From: Dipodascopsis uninucleata var. uninucleata
Taxonomy: Eukaryota; Ascomycota; Lipomycetes; Lipomycetales; Lipomycetaceae
Assembly (NCBI GenBank): GCA_030568195.1
Contig: JAJLTO010000005.1
Coordinates: 1 to 64,000, forward strand
DNA: 64,000 nt
Reading direction: 5' to 3'
This document shows positions 1 to 12,365 of the stretch, piece by piece. Position 1 is the stretch's first letter. Every line of letters starts with the position of its first letter. The notes under the pieces are model-generated. The model was given only the letters and a program-made list of their open reading frames with translations, made no database searches and was not told the origin of the DNA. The position numbers and the translations under genes were made by a program.

Positions 1-442
1 GCATTGTGCTCAGTTTGAATGAAGGACAAGGAGTTATCATTGGATACTTCGTTGGAAGATCTTACTCTGGTGTTTGGTGCCATGGTGTTGCTACTAATGA
101 TATTATGTATTAGTTGCCCCTTACTTTCTGAGTTCTAACTACTTCACAGAAATTTATCTACTCCTTTATATATCTAGGGTTCCACACTCATACCCTTTTC
201 ACTACAGAGATTACACAGAGACATCTTATATTGTCAACGTTAAATATCCCTACCCTTCAAGCTTAAGCCACTCTACTCCACATCATTTAATATTCACTTT
301 GAGAGTTACTGAAAAAAAAATAAAATTGTCTTTTCAAATTTATGTTTCCAACACCAACACTTTCACTCTCCAGTATACCTATTATATGTAATTTAGAAAG
401 TTACCCGAATACCAAATTATCTTCCATAATTGTATTCCAACA

Positions 443-666
443 TTCTTGTTCTTCATTCAAACTGAGCACAATGCTGCTATAAGCCACATTCAAAAGAAGA
501 GAACTTCTTGGGAAGTAGTAAGATGTAATAAGCTGAATAGACGACTAATACATGATACCATTAGTAGTAACATCATGGTACCAACCACCAGAGTAAGATC
601 TTCCAACGAGGAATCTGATGATAACTCCTTGTCCTTCATTCAAACTGAGCACAATGCTGCTATAAG
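443..666 (+). repeat. Left arm of a 224-bp perfect inverted repeat
   Basis: Read base by base, this segment is the exact reverse complement of 1361-1584. The identity stops at 667 against 1360. The arms enclose a 694-base spacer holding the gag-like segment, so the whole 1142 bases could fold into a long hairpin. The arm contains more than one copy of a shorter repeat core, so it is a composite of LTR-like pieces. Confidence 0.9.
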
Positions 667-672
667 TCACAT

Positions 673-1272
673 TCAAAAGAACGACTTTTCCCGCATCAGA
701 ACCGCCACAATCGAGCTCTGCTCCGGTGCCTGAAGCTTGCACAGCATCAGTCTAAGGAATATTTCTGCACCCGACAGCTTCTCAAAGAACTGATGAAGCT
801 CCTTCATTTCCCTTAGAAACCATCTTCCTTCCTTTCTGGAAGTCATCTTCAGATCTGAGAGTCTCTTCACAAAGTTCGCTGTGAGACTTGCATCGTCGAT
901 ATTGAACAATGAATCTAGCGTTTCCATGACATTATATGCATGCTCGCATCTGTCCGCGCATTCGTAAATCTTCTCACCAAGACTTTTCAACAAGATATTC
1001 GAGACCTCTCTATCGACTTCTATCCACTCACTCTCCTGAGTGATACTAAAGTCTCCAGGCCTCTGGATAAAATTCCCAACAATGCCTGCTTCACGTGCCC
1101 AATTCATCACGTCTCTTTTCCACCGCCTGTAGTCATGTCCTGTCTCGAAACGATAAAGACCTTCAGGGCTCATAACCTGTTTTAATCTTTTGACTCCAGC
1201 GCACGGCTCGTTTTCAAAATAGGACAGAGACCGATCTTCCTCTTCAATAGCTTTAGATCTAACGGTAGGCAC
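673..1272 (-). mobile_element. Copia-type gag remnant
   Basis: The reading frame shows the layout of the copia-type gag polypeptide: a Tyr-Arg-Arg-Trp-Lys block near residue 50, an alternating helical region with a conserved Leu-Gly-Glu segment, an Ala-Tyr-Asn-Val-Met-Glu-Thr-Leu block, and a Leu-Ser-Asp-Leu-Lys-Met segment. Only part of gag is present and no pol follows. It lies between the two arms of the perfect inverted repeat. It is a fossil fragment; the family call rests on these motifs alone. Confidence 0.6.
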
Positions 1273-1360
1273 GATGAACTTTCGGATGAGCCTTTACTAA
1301 TAATTGTACTGTTTATTAGTCGTATATTCAGCTACTTACATCTAACTATTTTGAACATGT

Positions 1361-1584
1361 CTTATAGCAGCATTGTGCTCAGTTTGAATGAAGGACAAGG
1401 AGTTATCATCAGATTCCTCGTTGGAAGATCTTACTCTGGTGGTTGGTACCATGATGTTACTACTAATGGTATCATGTATTAGTCGTCTATTCAGCTTATT
1501 ACATCTTACTACTTCCCAAGAAGTTCTCTTCTTTTGAATGTGGCTTATAGCAGCATTGTGCTCAGTTTGAATGAAGAACAAGAA
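1361..1584 (-). repeat. Right arm of a 224-bp perfect inverted repeat
   Basis: Exact reverse complement of 443-666. It overlaps the start of a further repeat unit (1553-1665) which is a direct copy of the unit at 1-113. Beyond 1584 the sequence no longer mirrors the left arm. Confidence 0.9.
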
Positions 1585-2102
1585 GTTATCATTGGATACT
1601 TCGTTGGAAGATCTTACTCTGGTGTTCGGTGCCATGGTGTTGCTACTAATGATATTATGTATTAGTCGTCTATTCAGCTTTTACATCTAACTACTTCCCA
1701 GGAAGTTCTCTTCCTTTTATACATAAGAAAAACTGTGCGTTCTTCGTGCAACCAATACACAAGCAACACATACATCATATTATACTCAACATTTGAGTTT
1801 AATTTCCTCTTCTCAGCAATGCTTAATTACCCTAAGCGATCTCTCTAGCTGGTAGCAGCTTATGTATCCAACTTCTGTATCATACAGTTGAATATCCAAC
1901 TTTGAGAGTTACCAAACATAAAATTTGACGTCTCAAGTTTATGTCTCTAACAATGATCTAGCTTGAAAAGCTACCGAGCGATAAATTTACATTTTCAAAT
2001 CTAAGTTTCTCGAAACTAAAATGAGATGTACAATGAGATAAAAGCCAAAGTTAATTCATTTATACGAAAAATTTTGTTTAATGTGGAAATAGATAATAAC
2101 AT

Positions 2103-4334
2103 TTAGCTATCTGCATTATCCTCGTCGTCCATAAGAGACATATCATCGCTGACGTTGTCGGTTTCTTCTGCAAAGAACACAGAAGAGTCAGAACCCATCA
2201 TTTGAGTATCCAGAGATCTCATTCGAGCGTTATAATTATGATCCTCCGTACCCATAATAACTTGTCCTTCCAAGTCAACTTCTTCACATAGTTCTAGCAT
2301 AGAACTTTTAGACAGCCCTTTAAAGCCCTTTGACCTAACAACTCTACCCCAATGCTTAAGACAGAATTTAGCTGCTAGCGCTCTCAAATTATCCTCCTGA
2401 GCAATCTTCGCACATTCCCAGACAATTGCGGCAAAATCAACACTGAAATAATCCTGAATTCTTGCCACGCACATGTCACGAAGTCTCGGTAGACCATATA
2501 AATTACAGAGAATTAAAACTTTTGATATCGTTTCAACCGATTCTTCAGTAGCAATCGTATCACTATATAAGTAATATAAAAGGGCGCGAACTGTCGAGTA
2601 AGCTTCTGGAATATGCATACGTCTTCGATGATATTCACGCATACGAGAATTCGATAGTCGCCTGAAATGTGGCCAGCGAGCATTCAAGATAAGACTGTGC
2701 ACGTAAATAGGGTCGGAAGTAGGGACGCTAGTTTGATCCTCCGGTAAAAATGTATTACGTTCACAACCTGCGGAATCCACGTCGTCAGGAATTGCAGTTA
2801 TTATAAAATCTGACGAGTCGCTATCATTGAATAAGCATGCAATATCAATATTTAATGACTGTACGTCTAGCAGACCTTGCTTAGTACTTCTTGGAGTGGA
2901 TAAAATACCGTAATACTTAAGATCTATGGGTAATATTGTGCATAAATATTCATTCTCATTATTCGGGCTCTCTGAGTGAGTAGGTGATCCAATGATATAC
3001 GCAGTTGTAGCAGTAGACGCAACATATGACCACCAGAACCCAGCAAATATGTCGTTTGCTCCATTTACTAACGTTCTCCATCTCATCTCCTTTAGGTTAA
3101 AACTAGAAATTGACGTCGCAGTGTTATGTATTGCGGGACCATGCGTCATAAAATCAACGACTACTGACCCACAGACAGCATAAAAATGAAGGCCTGCTCT
3201 TCTGTCATTATTAGGAGTACCTCTGCGGCTATTTCTTCCAGTGATATTTCTTCCATCAATACTCTCCTGGTCATCACCACTGTTAGAACTGTCAAATCGC
3301 AAGCTAGTAACCGCGGATGTCTTCAAATCGAACCAGAGTATATCAGAAGCTCGTCGCATTTCATCTGTCAGACCACCAAAAACCCAGAGCTTATCTTCAA
3401 ACACAGTTGAAACATGATCATATCTGGCGACAAATGAATGGCTATCAGACCATGTTAACGATTCCAGATCCAAGCAAAATATATCTGACATTACTATATG
3501 CTGCCTCATTCCACCACAAAAATAAATACGTTTGCCATCTTCCGACAAGCAAGCTGCATGTCTAGATCTACCTAAAGGCTTCTGGCCATTTGTTATCGGA
3601 GTAGACCATTCATTTAGATTAAGATCATATATATGTATATCATTCAAAAACACATTGCGCTCATTTTCTCCTCCAAATATAATGAGCTTTCCTTCCTTCC
3701 AGTAGGTGGCAGTATGACCTAAACTAAGATTAGCAATAAAGAAGAATAAAGAAAATACGTTGGTATTTACCATGTCGAGCACAAGGTGGCTGTCCTGAAG
3801 AAGAGGAAACTTGAGTAGACTTCATATTCGCCGTATCAATATATATTACCGAATTAAATACTGTGAGTAATGATTAGTCATGAAAAAGCAGAAGTCATAG
3901 ATTATATAAAAGCCGACCTACATTCATCATTCCTAGTATAGTCAAAACCACCATATATAAAAATTTTCTGCTCATTTGGGCACATAGTTACAGAAGCATT
4001 TGCAGAGCATGGCGGCCAACCAGTCGATCCTCCTAAACGTTATAAATTGAACATTAGCACGCGTCGCAAAAAATCTTGATGCTCTATCCGTACTTTTTAA
4101 TTCGAATGGCCTCGGGGGTCGTACAATTCTTCGCTCACTACGTCCTGCAGAGATACTTTCAGAGGGTGAGAGTGTGAATGAAGAATTCGGCGCTGTTCCT
4201 GGTGTTCCTGGTATTGATGATCCATCTTGAGCACTTTGACTGGACGTAGGACGAGAAGGTGTCACAGCTCTTAGGCGATCTGGCGAATTACTGAGGGTTC
4301 TAAAATGGAAAACTGGCGATATAGGCTCCGACAT
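2103..4334 (-). CDS. Kelch-repeat BTB protein, LZTR1/Ral2 type
   Basis: Four exons: 4334-4094, 4032-3922, 3860-3771 and 3718-2103, giving 685 residues. The ORF beginning at 3782 misses the first three exons. Joined exons restore Kelch blades: an Ile-Tyr-Gly-Gly-Phe blade in exon 2, and His-Gly-His-Thr-Ala followed by Ile-Ile-Phe-Gly-Gly across the exon 3/4 junction. More blades with Phe-Cys-Gly-Gly and Phe-Gly-Gly follow to about residue 300. A BTB/BACK-like region lies at about 485-610 (Tyr-Val-His-Ser-Leu-Ile-Leu), then an acidic tail. The N-terminal 80 residues are Ser/Pro-rich. Kelch plus BTB is the layout of LZTR1 and of fission-yeast Ral2, which act on Ras signalling; orthology is inferred. 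The gene is divergent from TAF9 across 261 bases. Introns are 52 to 61 bases. Confidence 0.8.
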
Positions 4335-4595
4335 TGATAAATATATCTTAATCACAGTATTGAGATTGGACTGCTCTGTTTAAGAATTCTTGTTTGAAAC
4401 TTCTAATGACGACAAATTTGAATGTTGCACATATACAGTTTATCTGATCACAAAAATTTGGGACATCTTTTTTCAGTACTCCATCGACTTTTAAATTTGA
4501 TGGACATTTTAACAATAATTTATTGTAATCTACTCATTGCAGTCTACGTCATCCAACATTAGATCATTAAGGTAACGAGATAACTATTCCTCGAA

Positions 4596-5357
4596 ATGAG
4601 CGATTCAGTGGCTGGAACGAGTTCTGCACAGGTTCCTAATAAGCAAGGTGCTTCACCACCTAAACAAGATGTCCAAACTGAAACTGCAGAGGATCTTCCA
4701 TCAGCAACGCCACGAGATGCACGTATACTTCATCTAATAATGTCATCGCTAGGTGTTCAGAGTTACCAGGACAGAGTACCATTACAGATTATGGATTTCG
4801 CCTATAGTAAGATATGGATGAGTTGATCGTTTATTCGAATTCAATCTAACGATATGATAGGATATACCAATGCGATACTAGAGGACTCCTTACTATACGC
4901 TGATCATTCACGTTCTTCAAACCCAAGTACATCTACAGCGGCGAATACCCATATAACCGTTGAAGATGTTCGGCTGAGCGTGGCTGCTAGAATAAACTAT
5001 CAATTTAAGCCTGCTCCACCTAAGGAGCTTCTTCTGGAGATGGCGCAAGAGAGAAATAGGAGGCCATTACCTCCAGTACAACAGTCTTATGGTATTAGGC
5101 TTCCACCGGAAAAGGTAAGCTAATCTAATGTGTAAAACTAAATATTGCCATCGGTAACATTTGCACTATAAGTACTAATAAGCTATTATAGTATTGCTTA
5201 ACTGCAAGAGACAGAGACATAGATGATGAAGCAAGAGAAGTGGTGGTAAGTACATGGTAGCTATTTTAAAATTCGCTAGAATTGGACATATTAACTAATT
5301 CATCCAAAGAAAATTGAACAAACACAAGAGCCTGAAGCGAAACGTCAACGACTCTAA
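4596..5357 (+). CDS. TAF9: TAF9, TFIID/SAGA histone-fold subunit
   Basis: Four exons: 4596-4806, 4861-5114, 5192-5245 and 5310-5357, giving 188 residues. The histone fold starts with Pro-Arg-Asp-Ala-Arg-Ile-Leu-His and runs through Phe-Ala-Tyr-Arg-Tyr-Thr, where the Arg codon is created by the first splice. It continues through Leu-Leu-Tyr-Ala-Asp-His and the Val-Arg-Leu-Ser-Val-Ala-Ala-Arg helix. The Pro-Pro-Lys-Glu-Leu-Leu-Leu-Glu-Met segment and the Tyr-Gly-Ile-Arg-Leu-Pro-Pro block are TAF9 hallmarks. In other fungi TAF9 pairs with TAF6 in both TFIID and SAGA; ADA2, another SAGA subunit, is also in this window. The gene ends 147 bases from convergent CMC1. Donors and branch sites (TCTAAC, ACTAAT) are standard. 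Confidence 0.95.
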
Positions 5358-5504
5358 CGATAGAAAAATCTTCGTTGTATCTCTCCAAATATTCGTGAAC
5401 CGGTGTACATTAGATGACTTAGCGCTATATACATACAATTATTTTAATTATCTTTTAACTATTCGGTCTGCATCATTTCGATTTACATAAACTGACCAAT
5501 AAGT

Positions 5505-5885
5505 TTACGCCGATTTTGAAGAATGTACGGATTGAATTTTTTCTATTATGAATTCGTGCCGAATAGTGTCTCGGTACTCTGACTGCATGTAGTGAGTCAT
5601 ACAACTAATCATTTGCTCTTTTTCTTTCGCACAAGCCCACGTAGTCGATATCAATCGATTCTTGCTGCACTTTGTAAATGCTACATAATACTCAGTCAAT
5701 AGCGTACTTAACACATAGTTAAATTATCGAATATAGATCGGACTGAAATTGTAACTTATATTACCTTGCAACGTTTCTTTGCATTTCTCTCTGGCAAATT
5801 TCCCATGGCGTTCGCTAATAGTACTTTCGTCTTTAGGTGAGAGCATCCATAAAGGGACTACTTTCTGTGAATTTGACTTGGACAT
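5505..5885 (-). CDS. CMC1: Cmc1-like twin CX9C mitochondrial protein
   Basis: Two exons: 5885-5765 and 5680-5505, giving 98 residues. The splice creates the first CX9C motif exactly (Cys, nine residues, Cys, ending in Ala-Phe-Thr-Lys-Cys). A second CX9C follows (Cys-Ala-Lys-Glu-Lys-Glu-Gln-Met-Ile-Ser-Cys). Twin CX9C proteins of this size are oxidised in the mitochondrial intermembrane space by Mia40, and Cmc1 stabilises newly made Cox1 during cytochrome oxidase assembly. Using the nearer AG of the intron would destroy the CX9C spacing. The gene is divergent from UTP11. Confidence 0.85.
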
Positions 5886-6022
5886 TTCTTCAAGAAAAAA
5901 GGGAAGAACACGACGACGGCATTTAGCTGTGTGTCAAGCTTTTCAAAAATAATATAATTAATGTTCTAAGTTTTACTTGCTTCAGAAAATCCACTGGTTG
6001 AAATCTGATTTTGAACTCCCAA

Positions 6023-6034
6023 GTGAAATTTTTT
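6023..6034 (+). promoter_or_regulatory. RRPE-like element upstream of UTP11
   Basis: GTGAAATTTTTT lies 134 bases before the UTP11 start. It is preceded directly by CTCCCAA. The same two words occur upstream of RIO2. It resembles the ribosome-biogenesis RRPE element of budding yeast; the role here is inferred. Confidence 0.4.
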
Positions 6035-6167
6035 ATCGTTTTCTTGATCCTTATATTAACCAACATCCAAATTAAAGTACTATTCTTGTCATATATGTAG
6101 AGGCAATTTAACGAACAAAACCTCTGTTAGATATTTCGAACTAAGTAAGAAATATATCTTAAGTAAG

Positions 6168-7019
6168 ATGAGTTCTTTGAGACATCAGGTACAAAAAAAA
6201 CAGCATCGTGAGCGAGCGCAACCTCAAAGTAGAAAGAAATGGGGTCTCCTTGAAAAGCATAAGGTAAGAATACAAAAACAGACGGTTTAATATATAGGAA
6301 CATACTAATTCTTTAATCAGGACTATGTACTTCGTGCTAGGGATTACCATCAGAAAAAATCTAGACTGAAAAGTCTGAGAGAGAAAGCTACATACCGAAA
6401 TCCAGATGAGTTCTATCATGGGATGCTATCTAGTCGAACAGATAGTAAAGGAGTAAAGCAGAAAGACAGGATAACATCTATAGTTCTTACACAAGAGGAG
6501 GCTATGTTACTTAAAACACAAGATGAAGCTTATATAGTAACCGTGATAAACCAAGAAAAAAAGAAAATTGAAAGATTAGAAGAAAGATTAGCGTTTAAGA
6601 CAGCAGCGTTATGTCGTTCTAAAGAGAATCTAGTAAGCAAGGTTCAAGATGAGTTATCAGACTACGAATACGATTATTCAGATGACGAAGAACCGAAAAG
6701 TTCGAAATTGATGCGATTCAAGAGAGAAACAAAGAAGAAGGGCAAGAATCCTCACATACTGTTTGCACTAGATGACAGCACCAATACCGGCAATCTTGAA
6801 GTACATCCCGTAAACGATCAAATCGATGGAGAATTGACTAAGCTAGATAAACGTTTATTACAGGAGCTTTCTGATCGCCAACAAAGACTCCAACAGCTGG
6901 AAAAAATTTTAATAGAGATTCAGCTTCAAAGACAGTTGATGAAGCCTGGTTCTAAGAAAAAAATTTTGAAATCGGATGGATCAGTCGCATGGAAATGGAA
7001 AACGCAAAGGAAGAAATAA
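6168..7019 (+). CDS. UTP11: UTP11, U3 snoRNP / SSU processome protein
   Basis: Two exons: 6168-6263 and 6321-7019, giving 264 residues, close to the family length. The N-terminus carries the conserved Trp-Gly-Leu-Leu-Glu-Lys-His-Lys-Asp-Tyr block, completed across the splice, then Arg-Ala-Arg-Asp-Tyr-His, Leu-Arg-Glu-Lys-Ala and Arg-Asn-Pro-Asp-Glu-Phe-Tyr. A middle acidic stretch and a long charged helical C-terminus follow. Utp11 is a nucleolar factor needed for early 18S rRNA processing. The ORF that begins at the Met in exon 2 lacks this essential N-terminal block. The gene converges on RMD5 with only 75 bases between stops. Confidence 0.95.
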
Positions 7020-7094
7020 AACTATAAACCTAGTAGAGATTCATTGTATGTAATAACTATAACATAATTAAAAATTTGATTCGCATGAGTTAGA

Positions 7095-8365
7095 TCACCC
7101 GAAATACACTCGGATGGCCTGATTTGGAATACTCTCATTTGGACAGTATGGACATTTAAATCGTTGTTGAGGATTACCTTTACTCATTTTTGTTAAGCTG
7201 TCCTTCGCAACAATATGACCACAAGGCATCATCATAGGAGGATTTTCGTCAGTGGTCTGTTCTTTTGACACTGGACACACAAATATCGAGTGAAACTGGA
7301 AGCTTGGTGGTAATGGTACTTCCACAGGAAGCTCATTTTCACTGCTCCACTCAGTCTGCTTTTCTCGCATAATACTTCCCATTTTCAGAAGGGTTGGCAA
7401 CGCTATGGTACCAGCAACTGCTGCAAGGTATAAAGGAGACTGTGGGCTAAGGCCCATTAATGAGCAAAATTCTTTGGTAAATGAATGGGCCACGTCATCC
7501 CACGCTGAAGGATTCAAAAAAATATAAGAATATGGGGAATTTTCCAAATTATCCTGAAAGAGAAGAGCACACATCAGCTTCGATATTTCTTGTAGGTATC
7601 TTTCTCCAAACGAAGATAAGTTTTCTCGAGCATATTCCAGAGCCTGATGATTATTCTGCTTGCTAGAGTTGATAAAATAATAAACGAACTGTAGGTGATG
7701 TAGATTAAACTCCAAGTTACTACCAATTTGTACAAGCTGTTCTCGTCTTGATGCCGCCCACTCTATAGCAGGCGTGAGGTCTTTCTTCTTTATTGATTCT
7801 AAAATTTTATACATTTCTATGAAGTCATCTTCTAGCTCAGGCGGTATATTCAAGTCCGTCTCGCGTATGAGCTTGTCAGCAACCTCGAACTGACCCTCTC
7901 GAATAAGATGCATCGCGATTGCTCGCTCAAGCAACTTGTCAGTAGATCGTGGAAACGCATTAGGGTTATAAGCAGCTTCAATATCGGTTTTGAATTTCTA
8001 TGGATTTATAATTAGACTCTATATACTAAATCTCTCTCTGAGTTTGGAATATTGTTTACCTTGTCGAGCGATTTTCCATACTTGCTTAAAGCACTATGTA
8101 TTTCTTTCTGAGATTCATTGATCTTTGAATTCCAGCCTGTAGCAGAGCGTTTTAGGACTGCCAGCTGTTCTCTTCGTGATTGAGGAACTATTTATACCTG
8201 TTAGTATGATTGTTTTCGGTAAAGATAATCAGAATCTATCATACCAGAGTCAATAGTGCTTCGCACTTTCTCTAATGTGCTTAAGATCTCGTTAACATCA
8301 GAAATGTATTTGTTAAACTTGCCACCGCTTTCTAGCTTTTTAAATTCCTTTGTGACGCCTTCCAT
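7095..8365 (-). CDS. RMD5: RMD5/GID2, RING subunit of the GID/CTLH E3 ligase
   Basis: Three exons: 8365-8245, 8187-8060 and 7997-7095, giving 383 residues, similar to RMND5 proteins. The N-terminal helix (Met-Glu-Gly-Val-Thr-Lys-Glu-Phe) comes from exon 1. A LisH/CTLH region follows (Leu-Glu-Arg-Ala-Ile-Ala-Met-His-Leu). The C-terminus has the degenerate GID-type RING: Phe-Val-Cys-Pro-Val-Ser, Pro-Cys-Gly-His and Lys-Cys-Pro-Tyr-Cys-Pro. In yeast this subunit and Fyv10 form the catalytic pair that degrades gluconeogenic enzymes. Intron 1 has a perfect TACTAAC branch site. The promoter is shared with RIO2 (323 bases). Confidence 0.95.
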
Positions 8366-8592
8366 TGCTTCAAAGATTGTTGAGCAATACAATGAATCTT
8401 CCTTATGGATAAGAAAACTCAAGCCAAGATCGCATGAATCAAAAGTGTCGGCTTCGCGTTGGATAATATAGCATACGATAAGTATCAGATCAAATGTTAT
8501 CCCGGCTCGTAATGCAAAAACAATTTATTTTTATGCCATATATGGAGATACTATGGATGACAAGATTTTTTTTTCCAAACCTCCCAAACGGC

Positions 8593-8603
8593 GTGAAATT
8601 TTT
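8593..8603 (+). promoter_or_regulatory. RRPE-like element upstream of RIO2
   Basis: GTGAAATTTTT lies 85 bases before the RIO2 start, with CTCCCAA at 8581-8587. The pairing mirrors that upstream of UTP11. RMD5 on the other side of this promoter is not a ribosome-biogenesis gene. Confidence 0.4.
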
Positions 8604-8687
8604 AATAACCGTTCGTACAAAACAGGAATACTGAATCAACAACTTTATGGATAAAAGCATTGCATCTAATAATAGTGTATTCTAAAA

Positions 8688-9994
<1,307 letters not shown>

Positions 9995-10723
9995 GAAAAA
10001 TCGCTTGCTAGTGAAAAGCCGTCACTAATAGAAATTAAATATATCAAATGACGAATAACGTCAAAAAGTACAATTTTTAAATATCTTGTACCTTTAGTTC
10101 TAAGAAAGAAGTTGGAATGCCGTATTAAAGTGAAATAGGAACTTAATTTGGATTGGACCAACTTTATATATACATGTATGTATACATATATTATTGAATC
10201 TGTTGCGCAATAATACATAGATCATTTTCATCTACTTTATGTCACATTTGGTTTAATAGTGGTTTTTATACATATAATCAGTAGCAAAACGTAGCAAATC
10301 TGCGACATATTACAAGGCAGTAAGCAAAGAGAATAGAACGCATAGAAAGAAACTTTAGAAAACTAGAATTATAAAGTGAAAAACAAAATATTATATAACC
10401 GCATATCAGCAAGAACAGAGTATCATTATCTTGTTTCAATAAAATTTAAAATAGTCAATATACTAACTTATTTTTCCGGTGCATTTCTTTCATCTCGCTC
10501 ACTGACGACCCTCCGGAAACAGTCCTATATAAAACAGTTAGTGATATCCAAGGATCTATTCGGCTTTCGCACTTCAGCATCTCTGATGAACTTTCAACAC
10601 GAGCCAATACATAGCCTTTAGATTTAGGCTTGTCACTGCCATTGCAGATGACGCAATAGGCATCATTGAAAAAGAAGTATCAGGAGATATGGAAAATGGA
10701 TCACCTTGCTTATTGAAATACGT
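9995..10723. other. Intergenic, convergent 3' regions of RIO2 and the RBMS-type gene
   Basis: About 730 AT-rich bases between two convergent genes. Short ORFs here overlap the acidic-repeat shadow of RIO2 or are AT-rich noise. I see no RNA gene or ordered repeat apart from short TA/CA alternations near 10160-10190. Confidence 0.5.
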
Positions 10724-12365
10724 CTATTTGACATTACCAATTGAAAACTCCTCCATGGCACGTTGGGCTGCGAGTACATGGTATTCATGAGCTCTCCAAT
10801 TCCGTTTTTTAACGGTGATTTGCTTCAGCTTCTTTTGAGCTTCGGTATCACTGAAACGGACTTGTATGGGGGTGCCACTTTCACCTATTGGCTGACCATT
10901 GAATTTTGATATAATCTCCTCTGCAACATTTCTATCGGTGAATCTGATAACAGTCAGAATTAGTGTAAGAAATTCTGCAAAATTCTCTTACCTTGCAAAT
11001 CCTACTCCACGATTATTTCCATTAGGATCCCTCAGCACCTTAAGAGATACAACCGAATACGATTCCAGAAGTTGTTTGAACTCCTAAACATGTGTTAGTG
11101 ACGAATAATTTAAAGTAAGACTAAACATACCGTTTTATCCCAAGTTCGTGGAATATTGGAGAAATAGACATTTGTCGAGGCTATATCCTGAAGTTCCTTA
11201 AGCCTCAGAGCAAATGATTGCTTCGCGAATGAAGTTTGGTATCCATACTGAGCTAAACCACAAATACATTGTACTGCTTCCTCTTCTGTTGCAAACTGAG
11301 CAAATCCAAACCTGAAACACTTATATAAATATATGATTTTTATTAATAAAATAAGCAAATGTATCATACCCTTTACACATTCCAGTAGAGCTATCCATCA
11401 TTGCTTTCGCTGTTGTAAGATTTCCAAATCTACTAACTATTTTTACTAAAACTTCATCTGTGGTATTCGGAGCCAATCCTCGGATATAAACATTAGTAGT
11501 ATTTCTCGGATTCTTCAAGGACTCTTCTAATGAAAAGGTCATCGCATTTGGATGTGGTGAGATAGCTATTGGAATAGGGAAATCAGAGTATACACTCACT
11601 GTGGGTGACTGTATGTTAGCATTCTCGGTAGGCTGTGTAGACTGTGAAGCAACGGATCTCATAGGCGATGCCTGCGATTTCGAAGTACTAGTATCTGACG
11701 GGGTAATAGTAGACAAATTAAGCTTGTTGGAATTAACAGTCTGTAAAGCTGTGGTATTATTGCGTGAGTTGCCATGGTCAATGTTCTTATTTTCATTATT
11801 TTTTTGCAATGAGTTGTTAACGCTTCTGCCCGAAAAGTTTTGATTCTAGTAGTTGTAGAGACGAAAATGTTAGAGTATATGGCATTAAAAGACAGGTATC
11901 TTTGGTTCCACAGATTAAACTCACTTTATTCTCCAAGCTGAGCCGTCGATCGATGCGATTATTTTTCTGAGAGGAAAAGTTTCGGTATATAGGTGTACTG
12001 TTCTGTTGTATTGGAGAAGCATAAGCAATTGCTGGTGGATGAGGACCGACAATCTGCGTTTGTTGCTGTCTTGCAGAATACATATCTATTGTTGCCATAT
12101 GGGGTGAAGAGTATCCCGGATACATAGAATACATTGGCATATGAATTCCAGTAGGATACAAAGTAGCCGACATTGGAGTTTGAGTTATAGGATATGTCCC
12201 TTGTCCTGTATAAGCATTATGCTTATCACCTGAGGGAACCTGTCCTCCATAAGGAGCTCCAGGATACATGCTCTGTGGCATCGACGAGGGAAAATAGGCC
12301 GCCGGATGTGCGTAAAACTGCGGCGGTGAAGCCATTTCTTGTTCCTGCATGGTGGTGAGGTCCAT
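10724..12365 (-). CDS. Two-RRM RNA-binding protein, RBMS/MSSP type
   Basis: Five exons: 12365-11925, 11845-11370, 11311-11131, 11083-10992 and 10943-10724, giving 469 residues. The N-terminus is a long Pro/Tyr/Gln/Met-rich region. A Ser/Thr/Asn-rich linker precedes RRM1 (Thr-Asn-Val-Tyr-Ile-Arg-Gly-Leu; RNP1 rebuilt by splicing as Lys-Gly-Phe-Gly-Phe-Ala-Gln-Phe) and RRM2 (Thr-Asn-Val-Tyr-Phe-Ser-Asn-Ile; RNP1 as Arg-Gly-Val-Gly-Phe-Ala-Arg-Phe). The two tightly spaced RRMs with these exact RNP cores resemble vertebrate RBMS proteins. A role in binding single-stranded RNA or DNA is inferred from family. Two introns interrupt RNP1 motifs, so the ORF track alone would show no complete RRM. Confidence 0.85.

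Larger units (their letters stand above)
1..1740. mobile_element. Copia-type LTR retrotransposon fossil cluster
   Basis: A patchwork of related repeat units surrounds one gag-like segment. Units with the same core occur at 1-113, 443-666 (inverted), 1361-1552 and 1553-1665. Copies 1-113 and 1553-1665 are direct repeats differing at only a few bases. The arms 443-666 and 1361-1584 are perfect inverted copies. No protease, integrase or reverse transcriptase is visible, so the element is clearly incomplete. The near identity of the repeats suggests recent activity or conversion. LTR status of the units is inferred from their position around gag and not from seen primer-binding sites. Confidence 0.65.
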
